From assembly GCA_022508565.1 (NCBI GenBank), contig JAFLUY010000009.1, positions 1 through 51,984 on the forward strand: 51,984 bases of DNA. Reading direction: 5' to 3'. The translations under genes and the position numbers were made by a program. Every line of letters starts with the position of its first letter. The stretch's first letter is position 1. Of the stretch, positions 31,901-41,231 are shown one piece after another. Source of the DNA: Erysipelotrichales bacterium (GTDB taxonomy: Bacteria; Bacillota_I; Bacilli_A; RF39; UBA660). The notes beneath the pieces were generated by a model, which was not told the DNA's origin, ran no database searches, and saw only the letters and a list, made by a program, of their open reading frames with translations.

Positions 31901-34693
31901 TTCTCTTATACATATTTAAATAATACTTTATTCATATCAGATATAAACGATATGACTATAAAACCTTCACAAAATTCACTAAATCAACAAAATACTGCAT
32001 ATACATATTTTTGGGCAGGGCCTTTAAATCTCGCTAAAAAAGAATATGGAGTAAATTTTTACAGAAAAGGAAATTTTGTAAAGTCAACTAATCTTGATGC
32101 TAAAAAATTAAATAAAATATTAGATTTGATAGGAGAAAATGGAGAATTAGATGAATTGAAAGATTATACTTATTTCTATCTTATTTCACATCCTGAAAAA
32201 TATAATGAACAGACATATCCTAATATTTTTTATAATTATGATATGCCAATAGATAATAAAGTTGAGAGTATCGCTAGGTCTGTTAAAGATTTATGTGAAG
32301 AGATTTATAAAGAACTTCCAACAAGATTAAATAATTTTGATGAATATGAATTTCATCCTATTTGTGTTAGTAATAATGGAGATAAGTTTGCTTTTTCGAT
32401 ATTTACTAAAAGAACTCCTGAAACATCAAGATTTTATGGATCACAAATAGATGAATCCGAAATGTCTCATGATATCGATTGCTTATGGGTAGACGAATAT
32501 AATCTATATAATGCGGCATATTATATGGATAATCCAGAAGATACAACCAATTTAATCAATAAATTAATTAACAACGATAAAGAAACAATATATAAACATG
32601 AATTTTTTGCCAAATTTTTATCTAAAAAACATATCTATCATTGGGTAAATCAACTTTCTAAAAATTATAAATTAGAAAGAAAGTGGAAATTTGAAGAATG
32701 GGATAAGAACATATTTGTTAGGATGCGTCGAATGATAAATGATGAATCTATTCCAGAATCCGATTTCAAATATTATCAAGGAAATTATGAAGATTTTAAA
32801 AAGATATTTAAAATCTCTATAAAAGATGAATATATTCCTTTAAGTCGATATGTGGAAATTTATTATCCTAAATATAAATATGAAGAATCCTTTTTAGATT
32901 TTTATGCAAATAATTTAGTTTTTAATAGTGTAGATAACTATTATCAATTAAAATTATACAAAGATGATGGAGGATTCTATTATACAAATCCTATTGAATT
33001 AGTATTTAAAAAAGATTTTATAAGATTGAATGAAAGTTTATTTAATTTAATAAATCTTGAATTGAAGGATAAATATAAAGATCTATATATCTATTATATT
33101 CAAACTATAAAAGAATATGAAGATGAATATAAAAATTATTTAGATATTAAATATATCGATCTTCAAGGTTTGAACAATACCGGTTCATATGAAGGATTTG
33201 TAAAAAAGTATTTAGGAGAATTCAGAGATATTGACCAATGTTTAGTACCTTTATTTAATGATATTTTTAGACAGCCAAGAAATGAAACGGAATTGTATTC
33301 TGCTAAAACTTTACAAAAAATTACAAAAACAATAGTATATCAAAAAGATAAAGATAATTCAAAGTCTAAAATTGATACAATATATAGATATGATAAGAGT
33401 ACTACTTCAGTAGTCGTTGAATTAGTACAACATGATATTGATGTATTGACTAAAATTCCTGAAAATTATAATCACTTAATAATAGAAGAAGACGGAAAGA
33501 AAAGAATCATGACACCTTTTGAAAAAAGAACTGGAAAAAAATTAGAAGATTGTTTATATAAACCATATACTGTTTGTGATTTTAATTTATATCAGGATCC
33601 TAGATATGATCAGTTAAAATATATTTCAATGAATTCGTCAAATAGTAATCTAATTAATGAAAACATTTCTTTAAGTACTATTGTTGATAAAGATGGAACT
33701 AAATATGGATTTTACTTAATTAAGCTTGATTTTGATAATACTACTAATTCTTTCAATCTAAGAGGAATGAGAGAAATATTGAATAAACAAACAGGAATAA
33801 CTCACTATAAGTTCGATCAAAAGATAAATTTCTTTAAATATATAAATTCATATAATATAGTTGATCGAGATGATCCTGAATTTTTTGACAACTATACATC
33901 AAAAGTAATTAGAGAATTATTACCTTTTATGAAAATACAACCATTAAATATATTAAATAAAATGAGTTGTGTAGTAAATCCAAAAATGTATAGTTTAATT
34001 TCTTTATATAATACGATACCTTTAGTAGAAGGAAATAAAGAGATAAAAGAAAGAAAAATATTATTTCAAGAATATAATAATCGACAATCTTTATTAAGAT
34101 ATATGAATTCGGTAGTACCTTATATTCCACAAACAAATAGTGTAGTTAAGAATCAATATAATTTAAAATTTAAAAACATACAAGGAGATGTTATCGAAAC
34201 AGGAAAATTGAATTCTATTGGAGATAGTGTCATATATAAAGAAAATATTTATCTTTCTAAATATCAACCGATAAAGATTTTCACGATAAATAATTCTTAT
34301 AATCAAGGAAGTGATAATAAAGAATCTAATAATTATAATCCTTTCTATCACATAAAATCTTACAATACTAATATTTTTGATTTTAGTCCATTTGAATATA
34401 AACATTATAATTGTTCTAAGGTCTTAAATACACCATCAAAATTAGAATATCGATATCCAAACAATGTATATTATGATGCTTTAGAAAATTTAGAATCAGA
34501 AGAAAATACTTATAAAGTATTTAAACATTTAATTTCAAATATCTTAAATACTTTAGATGATGATGTGAAAGAAAATTTTGCAAAATACTTATATAGTAAA
34601 TATTCGGTACAATATGATACGGTTTCTACAGGATTAGATATTTCTAAAACTAGAAAAATTTATAAATTAATATATAAATTCAATTTACTTTAA
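28979..34693 (+). CDS. Giant virion-type protein, 1904 aa
   Basis: Not recognised. One open frame of 5.7 kb, hydrophilic, rich in Tyr, Asn, Asp, Glu and Lys and poor in Cys; no signal peptide or membrane segment. There is no obvious long repeat, and the even composition argues for a globular multi-domain protein more than a tape measure. It is followed 68 bases later by another giant gene. A baseplate wedge, tail-associated or host-binding structural role is likely from size, strand and context; that is inference. Confidence 0.75.
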   Translation: MFKPLLRTTPLYSGNVKIACELRDYKKIDKDTFECNIRSAKLYPISHQLYQKNIECGLLGSSYEYDLRKFYSAYSNYFYENCFEYPKEEMQIIDFAQSQYQRNTDFEYGAKRISYQKSGYQYAFFAPIYIESEKDIPNAFIIDLELYFGKDRMKISKQIKINIGSTKNSNENYIYPYLYKYASKIDGLVCHISQDSDNALYYGIDCVNGGFTKKVDNLVTRIFKEQTTINNFDATISLGFKHSQMVMKQIIPLCFMFNIDEILSKSELSKYINCNVCCSGYYLDSLYNRKNAFYDFSFDYDNFTQNIMKMDELSGILKEIETNINICNQSFPCLNEAYLSEYQFSNKISPMFTRWKLKYSSDDYPYITNLNYAFSKNQNSIYKYREFPTNFLELDAICNVIKNSNYENVFNFLFPLGSVGKSWYKKYLPMNGDESEKTKEDYIYSIFVEHLDHLNSTSILTRAEEISKMPSNNTELKEAKYEKIKELYIELGYDEKEILSEGDIVLLLYDLTYFVEKIFGLVHKEDGDDETKEELSETLNILTFNEVYDLLIEYYDIIEGRNQNTNFDEWYEKIKENNIILNIDLSKTEERSFWETLWSHWNGQYVSEDVEIKEMYPKNLLFTFLLKKSTEEGAGRYNSILSAENNSIIDRYNFVRNNYSCDWFSILENLEYEWWKTAEWLDVVDDKVYYKGILYDLNHVYNLLNSEEYEKVDKFGVFLYPNFKPLKDDDYENIIYSEWALARSQDTIMSSNCNYNYDMISEGITYNNSTYIFDNENNNRARTADWQYNKQFKKYEIEGIKKEKYVISESTYFDEYIESSKIIDSYGPIFISLEDTNLQYSEINKYYDYSDIENVLYVSHSDQYSESEDINEIVKDIIGNTLTGINRDNVITSYELLPIHTSYMVTDKNIYKKIISKDAKYASYGNCIDFNTPFTSILNPDDESKQDGIIFDTDIANDRESESNFENFPNNYDIFSYTYLNNTLFISDINDMTIKPSQNSLNQQNTAYTYFWAGPLNLAKKEYGVNFYRKGNFVKSTNLDAKKLNKILDLIGENGELDELKDYTYFYLISHPEKYNEQTYPNIFYNYDMPIDNKVESIARSVKDLCEEIYKELPTRLNNFDEYEFHPICVSNNGDKFAFSIFTKRTPETSRFYGSQIDESEMSHDIDCLWVDEYNLYNAAYYMDNPEDTTNLINKLINNDKETIYKHEFFAKFLSKKHIYHWVNQLSKNYKLERKWKFEEWDKNIFVRMRRMINDESIPESDFKYYQGNYEDFKKIFKISIKDEYIPLSRYVEIYYPKYKYEESFLDFYANNLVFNSVDNYYQLKLYKDDGGFYYTNPIELVFKKDFIRLNESLFNLINLELKDKYKDLYIYYIQTIKEYEDEYKNYLDIKYIDLQGLNNTGSYEGFVKKYLGEFRDIDQCLVPLFNDIFRQPRNETELYSAKTLQKITKTIVYQKDKDNSKSKIDTIYRYDKSTTSVVVELVQHDIDVLTKIPENYNHLIIEEDGKKRIMTPFEKRTGKKLEDCLYKPYTVCDFNLYQDPRYDQLKYISMNSSNSNLINENISLSTIVDKDGTKYGFYLIKLDFDNTTNSFNLRGMREILNKQTGITHYKFDQKINFFKYINSYNIVDRDDPEFFDNYTSKVIRELLPFMKIQPLNILNKMSCVVNPKMYSLISLYNTIPLVEGNKEIKERKILFQEYNNRQSLLRYMNSVVPYIPQTNSVVKNQYNLKFKNIQGDVIETGKLNSIGDSVIYKENIYLSKYQPIKIFTINNSYNQGSDNKESNNYNPFYHIKSYNTNIFDFSPFEYKHYNCSKVLNTPSKLEYRYPNNVYYDALENLESEENTYKVFKHLISNILNTLDDDVKENFAKYLYSKYSVQYDTVSTGLDISKTRKIYKLIYKFNLL

Positions 34694-34761
34694 AATTTTT
34701 ATTTACTAAAATAAAATTATTTTCATAATTTTTAAATATAGAATATTATAATAATTACGAT

Positions 34762-37700
34762 ATGCCAACTGTAAACGTTAATATGTTTCAAGAAGGTATC
34801 AATAATTCAGAATACCTTACACAATATACTGACCAATATTTAAAACAATCTTTGGCTAATCTAGGACAAAGAATGTCTATAAAAGGAGATAGTATATATT
34901 CAGGATCTTTTCAAATTAAAGATTTATTTCCAAAATATCTTGATGATTGGTCTAAACCTGGATTATGTGCCATATTTACTATTGAAACGGATGATGATGG
35001 CATATCAAAATTATCTGGAGCGATTAAACAATTCAAACAATATTTCAAGAATGATAAAGAATATTGGAAATTTAAAGAATTAGAAAATAGCCAATATTCA
35101 GAAACTCAATTAAATGAATTGCCAATAACTCCAATTATCAAAGACGTCTATAAAGAAGGAGGATTCGATTACGAGGCTTTACAATTATTGAACGGATTAA
35201 ATATCATTAATGATACTATATATTGGAAAGGCGAAAAGGCATATATAGAAAAACAACATAATGGATATTTATATAAGACTCGTGCAGTAAATAATGATTT
35301 AGGAGAACCTCAAACCTTTGAAGATGTTTTTGAGTATGTCTCAAACAAAGGAGAATTATTGGACGGATTAAGAGTATTTCTTATTAATAACTATATTGTC
35401 TTTATAAATGTTTTCTTAAGTGCAGACGATAATTATTTTTTAAGATTTTTTGTATTGTCTGAAGAGAATCCTATTGAATATAAAGAAGAATCTAATAATA
35501 TATTAGATAATTTATATGAATATTTAGCTGCTCAAGATCCTGAGATTTATGATGAAAATATAAAAATTAATAGTTTGCCAAAAAATATATATGATTATAT
35601 CTTATCTAATGAAAATTTTGAAAAGATATACATATATGAAAATCCTGAAGATCATAATCAATTATGTGAAATCAACTATAATACTGAAAAAAATCAATTT
35701 TTATCATTAAAGGATAGAAACGAAATAGCAAAACAACTTCCAGAATATCTTAAAGATTTAAATATCGATAGACGAATATTGACATTTTTCAATAATGATG
35801 TTGCTAATTTATTCCCATTAACTCAAGAAACCTATAATAAAATAAAGTTTGAAGCTGAAACTAATGAAAAAGTTTATGGTAATATTTTAGGAAATCTTTT
35901 AATTGGGCCTGTCTATAAAGATTTATTGATTCAAAGAGATAAATATTCTACTAACGGAGAAACCGGAGAGATTTCTAGATTTGAAATATTATTTCCTGTA
36001 GATTTTGAAATCTCTTATAATGTAAATAGTAATAACCCTAATCTTATATATAATTCAATAACTAATACTTCTATTCAATATGTAAATTCACAAAATTCTA
36101 CAGAAGATGATATTGAAGACAACATTGTTATAGATTATCTTCAACAAATTTCAAATATAAGATTAGATGCTAGCAATAATCCTTTAAACAATAATACCGG
36201 TATAATATTAGGATATGAAACTAAAACAGTACTTTATGAGTTTTCTATAACATATCTTAAAGAAACACTTATTAATCGTATTGTATGGTTCCAATCTTTT
36301 TCTTTACCATATATCAATTCTCAAGGATTTTGGAATATTAATGGAATAGATACTGAAGTATATGCATATGGAAGAGATTCACAAAAAACTAATTTTGTAG
36401 TCTTATTATCAAGATTGAATAATCCAGAATATGCTACAGTCGAATATTCCGACGATGCTCAAATAATTTCAGAAATAATTTCATCCCCTTATCAAATAAA
36501 TAAACTTATTGATAAAGATGAAAAATCTGATAAATATATTTCAGTTTTAGAAAATTGGAATACTCTTCCTATTAAGTTACCATATCTTAATAACGTTGAG
36601 AGGGATGTTATTGATGAATCTGATATCTATATTTTGCAGGCATGTATGCCTAGTGAAAAATTTATCAATGAAGAATTAATTGGATCTAATGATTTTGAAT
36701 ATTTAAAAAATACTATTTTCATAAATCTTATTTCTCCAACGACAGAAAAGGATTTATGGAATCTAAAATATTCTATTGAAAGAGAGGCCACAGGATATGT
36801 TCCATATTTTGATAAAGATTCTAATCAAATATTATGGGGTATATTTGAACGTCGTCCTGGAACATTAGTATCTAAAATCGGTACAGAAGGAGTGATGACT
36901 ACTTTCTGGACTTTAGAATATAATGAAAAAGAAAATAAGTATCAATTTAAATATCTTTCTCGTCCAGAAAACAAAAATATTGGATTAGATTTAACTTATC
37001 TTACTAATATAGATAATCTTATTAAATTTCATATAAATAATAATCTTGAACCCGATAAATATGAGCATTCTTGGTTAGTATTTGATGAAGTAAATAGAAA
37101 TTATAAGAATACTTTATCAGACGCAAATAATTCAGTATGGCCAACAATAAAGAATAACGATGTTGATGATTATGCATCGTTTTTTGATACTAGCTATAGT
37201 TTCAATAATCCTTCTAATATAGGAGTATCTTTTTCAAATGTTGATAAAGACGTATCTGGGATGATTCTTGGTATCGATGATAGCTCTAAAAATATTCATT
37301 GGAAAACTACAACTGATGTAAAAATCGATAGAGTACCTAAAGATCCTGCTGATTATTTCCAAAATTTCGGAAAAGATGTAGCCGACGATCAAATTTTTAA
37401 TATGGTTTATACTTATTTAAATCATATTGAAGGAGGCATACGATACCGTGATCCGTATACTTATGAATATATTCCTAATCCTAATATTGATGATACTAAA
37501 ACTATATTCCCATATTTAGATTTAAGTGAAGTTTTAGTTAAAGATGAAACAGTAATCAATCGAGTAAATATCTTGTCGACTGCTCCGATGAGTTATAATA
37601 CAAAAACTATTTGGCCATTATATTATACTTATATCGGAACATCATTTGAAGATGAAGATAAGAGTATAGTTCATGTTGGTACTAGTTATATGAATCCTAA

Positions 37701-39477
37701 TTTAGGGACTAGGACTCAAGTAGATGATCGAACAAAACAAAACCTTACTCTTTCTAAAAAGATTTCTATAGATTTTGAAGAAATCGAATTAAATGGAAAT
37801 GTATCTGTTACAGGAAACTTCCAAAATTCAAAAAATATTTGGAAAAAGAATGAATTCGAAATCGATGAAGATGAGAAGATTACTACATTTAGTTCTATTA
37901 TAAATCCTATTGGCAAACATGAATTGAAAAAATTAGAGGCGAAAGATAATTTATGCTATAGTTATATTGGAGTAATTGAAGAAAGTCAAGGAAATGTATT
38001 AGTTAGTTATATTTATGGAAATACAAAAATAGAAGAACAAGAATATATTAATAGAGTATCTCCTATAACTACTGAAGATCCTAATAGTCCATTATATAAA
38101 GCAAAAAATAATCATTATCAAAGTTGGATTTTTAATAAGAATAATCAATTTTCTCCTGAAGATAATGATAATTTATTCACAACTATTGAATTTATTCCTG
38201 ATGAAAATATATCTAATGCGACAAGATATTACACGACATCAGATCCTGTAAGAATTTCTTATTTGAATGTAAATGAATTGTTAAGACAAGAAGGAATATA
38301 CCAAAAAACATATATGACGGTATATTCAAATTGTCCATTAACATATTTCACTTATGTAGATAACGAACATCCTCATGAAGGTAACTATAATACATATTTC
38401 TTAGAATTATCTTCAGATCTTTCTAATAATGAAAATTTATTAGCACCAACTAATAAAGAAAACCTTGATATAAGAATTTGTAATCCTATTCAAATTTCAT
38501 ATACTAAATCCATTTCTCCAATAGAAGTAGTTACATTTAGAGACAATATAAAGAATATGGCAACCTATCTATATCCATTATCTTATACAGAACATTGGTC
38601 TTGTTCAGGATGTGAATTTTGTAACAATCCGGAAAATTGTCCAATGATGAAAATATGCAATAATGGAGTTAGTTGTGAAGGTTGGATAACTGGATGGGAA
38701 TATGGACAAATTGAAGCAGATAAGACTGATACTATAAAACCTAATAAATTTAAAGTGTCTCGTACAGTACCTATAACTTATTATGATTATGATGCTGATG
38801 GAGATCTTATACAAGAAGAAACTACATATCATAATATAGAAATTGATTTACCATTCCCTAATTTCAATATTAGAAGAAAAGATACTTTAACAAGAAATCC
38901 TTCTTATAATCTTACAGAAGGAGAATATGGATATGACGAATATAGCTCATATAAATATTATTATTGTTTATTTGGAATAGATGATAAAGATTATAGAGTA
39001 TATACTAGTTATTCAGACCATCCAGAAAGATGGCAAGATACTTTTACTTCAAGGATAGATTTTGAACCAGAGCAATTTAATACTTATACATTATTAAATG
39101 ATATGTATCGCGATACATCTTATGAGATGAAAGAAAATGGAACAATCTCATATAATGACAATAATGGAAATAGCGGATATATATTATTTACTTATTCTTA
39201 TCCTGAATTTGAAGAAGTAGAAGTTCCCGGATTAGCTCCACATACTTATTTCAAATATAAAGGAATGTCTGAACCTGTTTCTATACCTGTTTCATATTCA
39301 TTTGAATATTCAGATGATCAGAATCGAATTGAAGAAGCCACATATTGTTATAATTTAACTGTAAATATTAGAGAATTGATTTCAACTCATTCTGATCCAA
39401 GATATTACAACGGAATATCTTCATTAGATGCACCAAATAATCCTGATTCAACATTAGGAACTAACAAATATAAATAA
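34762..39477 (+). CDS. Giant virion-type protein with Cys-cluster, 1571 aa
   Basis: Not recognised. It starts with MPTVNVNMFQEGINNSEYL and is beta-rich with many Tyr/Asn. A distinctive metal-binding candidate lies at about residues 1281-1305: six Cys spaced C-x2-C-x2-C-x5-C-x5-C-x5-C (SCSGCEFC ... NCPMMKIC ... SCEGW). The last 150 residues look like a separate beta domain. Likely a tail or baseplate structural protein paired with the preceding giant protein. Confidence 0.75.
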   Translation: MPTVNVNMFQEGINNSEYLTQYTDQYLKQSLANLGQRMSIKGDSIYSGSFQIKDLFPKYLDDWSKPGLCAIFTIETDDDGISKLSGAIKQFKQYFKNDKEYWKFKELENSQYSETQLNELPITPIIKDVYKEGGFDYEALQLLNGLNIINDTIYWKGEKAYIEKQHNGYLYKTRAVNNDLGEPQTFEDVFEYVSNKGELLDGLRVFLINNYIVFINVFLSADDNYFLRFFVLSEENPIEYKEESNNILDNLYEYLAAQDPEIYDENIKINSLPKNIYDYILSNENFEKIYIYENPEDHNQLCEINYNTEKNQFLSLKDRNEIAKQLPEYLKDLNIDRRILTFFNNDVANLFPLTQETYNKIKFEAETNEKVYGNILGNLLIGPVYKDLLIQRDKYSTNGETGEISRFEILFPVDFEISYNVNSNNPNLIYNSITNTSIQYVNSQNSTEDDIEDNIVIDYLQQISNIRLDASNNPLNNNTGIILGYETKTVLYEFSITYLKETLINRIVWFQSFSLPYINSQGFWNINGIDTEVYAYGRDSQKTNFVVLLSRLNNPEYATVEYSDDAQIISEIISSPYQINKLIDKDEKSDKYISVLENWNTLPIKLPYLNNVERDVIDESDIYILQACMPSEKFINEELIGSNDFEYLKNTIFINLISPTTEKDLWNLKYSIEREATGYVPYFDKDSNQILWGIFERRPGTLVSKIGTEGVMTTFWTLEYNEKENKYQFKYLSRPENKNIGLDLTYLTNIDNLIKFHINNNLEPDKYEHSWLVFDEVNRNYKNTLSDANNSVWPTIKNNDVDDYASFFDTSYSFNNPSNIGVSFSNVDKDVSGMILGIDDSSKNIHWKTTTDVKIDRVPKDPADYFQNFGKDVADDQIFNMVYTYLNHIEGGIRYRDPYTYEYIPNPNIDDTKTIFPYLDLSEVLVKDETVINRVNILSTAPMSYNTKTIWPLYYTYIGTSFEDEDKSIVHVGTSYMNPNLGTRTQVDDRTKQNLTLSKKISIDFEEIELNGNVSVTGNFQNSKNIWKKNEFEIDEDEKITTFSSIINPIGKHELKKLEAKDNLCYSYIGVIEESQGNVLVSYIYGNTKIEEQEYINRVSPITTEDPNSPLYKAKNNHYQSWIFNKNNQFSPEDNDNLFTTIEFIPDENISNATRYYTTSDPVRISYLNVNELLRQEGIYQKTYMTVYSNCPLTYFTYVDNEHPHEGNYNTYFLELSSDLSNNENLLAPTNKENLDIRICNPIQISYTKSISPIEVVTFRDNIKNMATYLYPLSYTEHWSCSGCEFCNNPENCPMMKICNNGVSCEGWITGWEYGQIEADKTDTIKPNKFKVSRTVPITYYDYDADGDLIQEETTYHNIEIDLPFPNFNIRRKDTLTRNPSYNLTEGEYGYDEYSSYKYYYCLFGIDDKDYRVYTSYSDHPERWQDTFTSRIDFEPEQFNTYTLLNDMYRDTSYEMKENGTISYNDNNGNSGYILFTYSYPEFEEVEVPGLAPHTYFKYKGMSEPVSIPVSYSFEYSDDQNRIEEATYCYNLTVNIRELISTHSDPRYYNGISSLDAPNNPDSTLGTNKYK

Positions 39478-39494
39478 TTAAAAGGAGATCATAA

Positions 39495-40061
39495 ATGAAT
39501 TCAAAAATATACATAATTTGTATTGATGAAGATACAGCTTTAAAGGCCGCAAAAATATTATCAGAAATAGATGATAATTTATGTATTGCGAATACATTTA
39601 TTACAGATTCTGATTATAGTGATTTGTGTATAAGTGATAGATATATGTATTATATATCAGAAGATCAATTAAATCTAGATTATAAAAATAATGCGTTATT
39701 ATATGTAGTCACTGATGGAGATACACAAGTTTCTAAAGGAATAGCGATTGATGAATTTTATAATTCTCAAATAATTCCAGTTTCATTAAAAGCTTTCAAT
39801 ACAATAAATAAACATCATTTTGAAAATGAAATTATTGTCTGGATTGATATCAAAATAAATAAGACAAAATTTTCTCTTGTTGATTATAAATTAAATCTTA
39901 TAGAGTCTAATTATCTTTTGAAAATTTTAGATTCATTAAAAAATAATACTCCTTTATATTTTGGTCCAGATGAAGATTTAAAAGAAGGAATGAAAATTGT
40001 ATACGATTATTTTAAAGGAGATAAAGAAACTAAAAATAGTATTTTAAATGAATTATTTTAA
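39495..40061 (+). CDS. Hypothetical protein, 188 aa, with Shine-Dalgarno-like leader
   Basis: Not recognised. Begins MNSKIYIICIDEDTALKAAK and shows a Rossmann-like start of alternating strand and helix. AAGGAGAT at 39482-39489 sits eight bases from the ATG, one of the few Shine-Dalgarno-like sites in the window. It is 17 bases after the giant gene, so probably a partner or assembly factor for it. Confidence 0.7.
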   Translation: MNSKIYIICIDEDTALKAAKILSEIDDNLCIANTFITDSDYSDLCISDRYMYYISEDQLNLDYKNNALLYVVTDGDTQVSKGIAIDEFYNSQIIPVSLKAFNTINKHHFENEIIVWIDIKINKTKFSLVDYKLNLIESNYLLKILDSLKNNTPLYFGPDEDLKEGMKIVYDYFKGDKETKNSILNELF

Positions 40062-40129
40062 TTTTTTAATGAAATAAATATTTATGATTTTCTATTTTTT
40101 ATATTAAAAAACAAGACACAAAACAAAAT

Positions 40130-40816
40130 ATGTATAACCAATATGATGATTGGAATATGGATGGTATCGGAGGACCAAACATATCTGGTAAATGGATGAA
40201 TAAAAGGACAGGAGATACCATATTTGTTAGAGATAGCATAATTATGGATAATAGTATGTCCGTAATGTTATCAGATGGCAGAGCGATAGATATGGAAGAA
40301 TTTTCTAGAGATTATATTCAGATGTCTGAAGAAGAATATGACCTTGGAGGAAATCAAATCTCTAGCAATAATTCTAATAACAACATAATTAATCCTGGTC
40401 CTGGTGGAGTTTCTGGAAGATATAAAGATTCAAATGTTATTCAAACTCCTCCCATGGAAGAGCTTCAACAACCAGAATATGATTTCGGGAATCTTCAAGA
40501 AGATTATTACGAAGAGGCATTTAATACTCCTCCGATAACTCAAAAGAAAGATTCTCCAAATCTAGAGATGATTAAAAAATTATTTGAAAATACTAATCCG
40601 GAAATTTCAATTAATATTTCGATGGAAACCAAAAATTTCCCTGTAAACGAAATTAATATGCTTACTAATATTTTTGGAGTAAGTCCTTTAGAAATTTCTG
40701 AATATATTTTTAATCAATATTTTAATACTGAAAATATTATTGAAGCAATTAAAAAATATTTATCAGAAAAAATTGGATTAAAATTTGAAAATACAGAACC
40801 TAAAGATCCTGAATAA
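40130..40816 (+). CDS. Hypothetical virion-block protein, 228 aa
   Basis: Not recognised. The N-terminal 65 residues contain a beta motif (ISGKWMNKRTGDTIFVRDSI). A Pro/Gln/Asn-rich linker follows, then a helical C-terminus (ISEYIFNQYFNTENIIEAI). It may be an accessory virion or assembly protein. A TTTTCTATTTTTTAT element at 40088-40102 could be its promoter. Confidence 0.65.
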   Translation: MYNQYDDWNMDGIGGPNISGKWMNKRTGDTIFVRDSIIMDNSMSVMLSDGRAIDMEEFSRDYIQMSEEEYDLGGNQISSNNSNNNIINPGPGGVSGRYKDSNVIQTPPMEELQQPEYDFGNLQEDYYEEAFNTPPITQKKDSPNLEMIKKLFENTNPEISINISMETKNFPVNEINMLTNIFGVSPLEISEYIFNQYFNTENIIEAIKKYLSEKIGLKFENTEPKDPE

Positions 40817-40836
40817 AAAAATGTAGTTAATATGAA

Positions 40837-41079
40837 ATGGAAACTAAAATAACTGAAAATGATATCAAATTAATTAAACATTTAGTTGACTATGAGCCAA
40901 AAGTCATAAAATGTCAAAAATATATTAAAGAAAATTTTAATATTGATAGTATATTTGATGAAGAAAATTTATCAATTCGATTAATTTGTAATAATATAAA
41001 TGAAAGTCTTAATCTCTTGGCTGCCAAAGAATATATCCTCAATGAGATTGGGGAAGAGAATATAACAATAAATTTTTAA
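40837..41079 (+). CDS. Hypothetical protein, 80 aa
   Basis: Not recognised. Acidic, helical then beta (FNIDSIFDEENLSIRLICNN). It follows the 228-aa gene by 20 bases and is closed by a terminator. Confidence 0.6.
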   Translation: METKITENDIKLIKHLVDYEPKVIKCQKYIKENFNIDSIFDEENLSIRLICNNINESLNLLAAKEYILNEIGEENITINF

Positions 41080-41100
41080 ATCAATAAGATTTAAAAATAG

Positions 41101-41135
41101 ATGGGACATTTTATCATAAAAATGTCCCATTTTTG
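41101..41135 (+). terminator. Strong terminator ending the giant-gene block
   Basis: ATGGGACATTTT, loop ATCATA, AAAATGTCCCAT, then TTTTT. Confidence 0.85.
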
Positions 41136-41150
41136 ACTTCTAGTGAATTT

Positions 41151-41231
41151 TTATTTCTTAGATATATAATTATACATTTTATAATTTAATCTCCAACCCT
41201 GGTCTCCTGGGATATCCCTATGGGCTTCTAA
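41151..41231 (-). pseudogene. Possible residual second glycosyltransferase 3' end
   Basis: After the glycosyltransferase stop, a start-less minus-strand frame reads LEAHRDIPGDQGWRLNYKM then YNYISKK-stop. The real gene ends KKLDLELFNYIETL-stop; the aligned LNYKMYNYI / LDLELFNYI and equal distance to the stop suggest a diverged homologous tail. The palindrome GGGATATCCC (41209-41218) lies just after the real stop. The match is short, so confidence is moderate. Confidence 0.5.

Noticed and set aside
34693-34735. Tail duplication after the first giant gene (YKFNLL and FYLLK)
   Set aside because: The similarity is four residues in very AT-rich sequence and could be chance.
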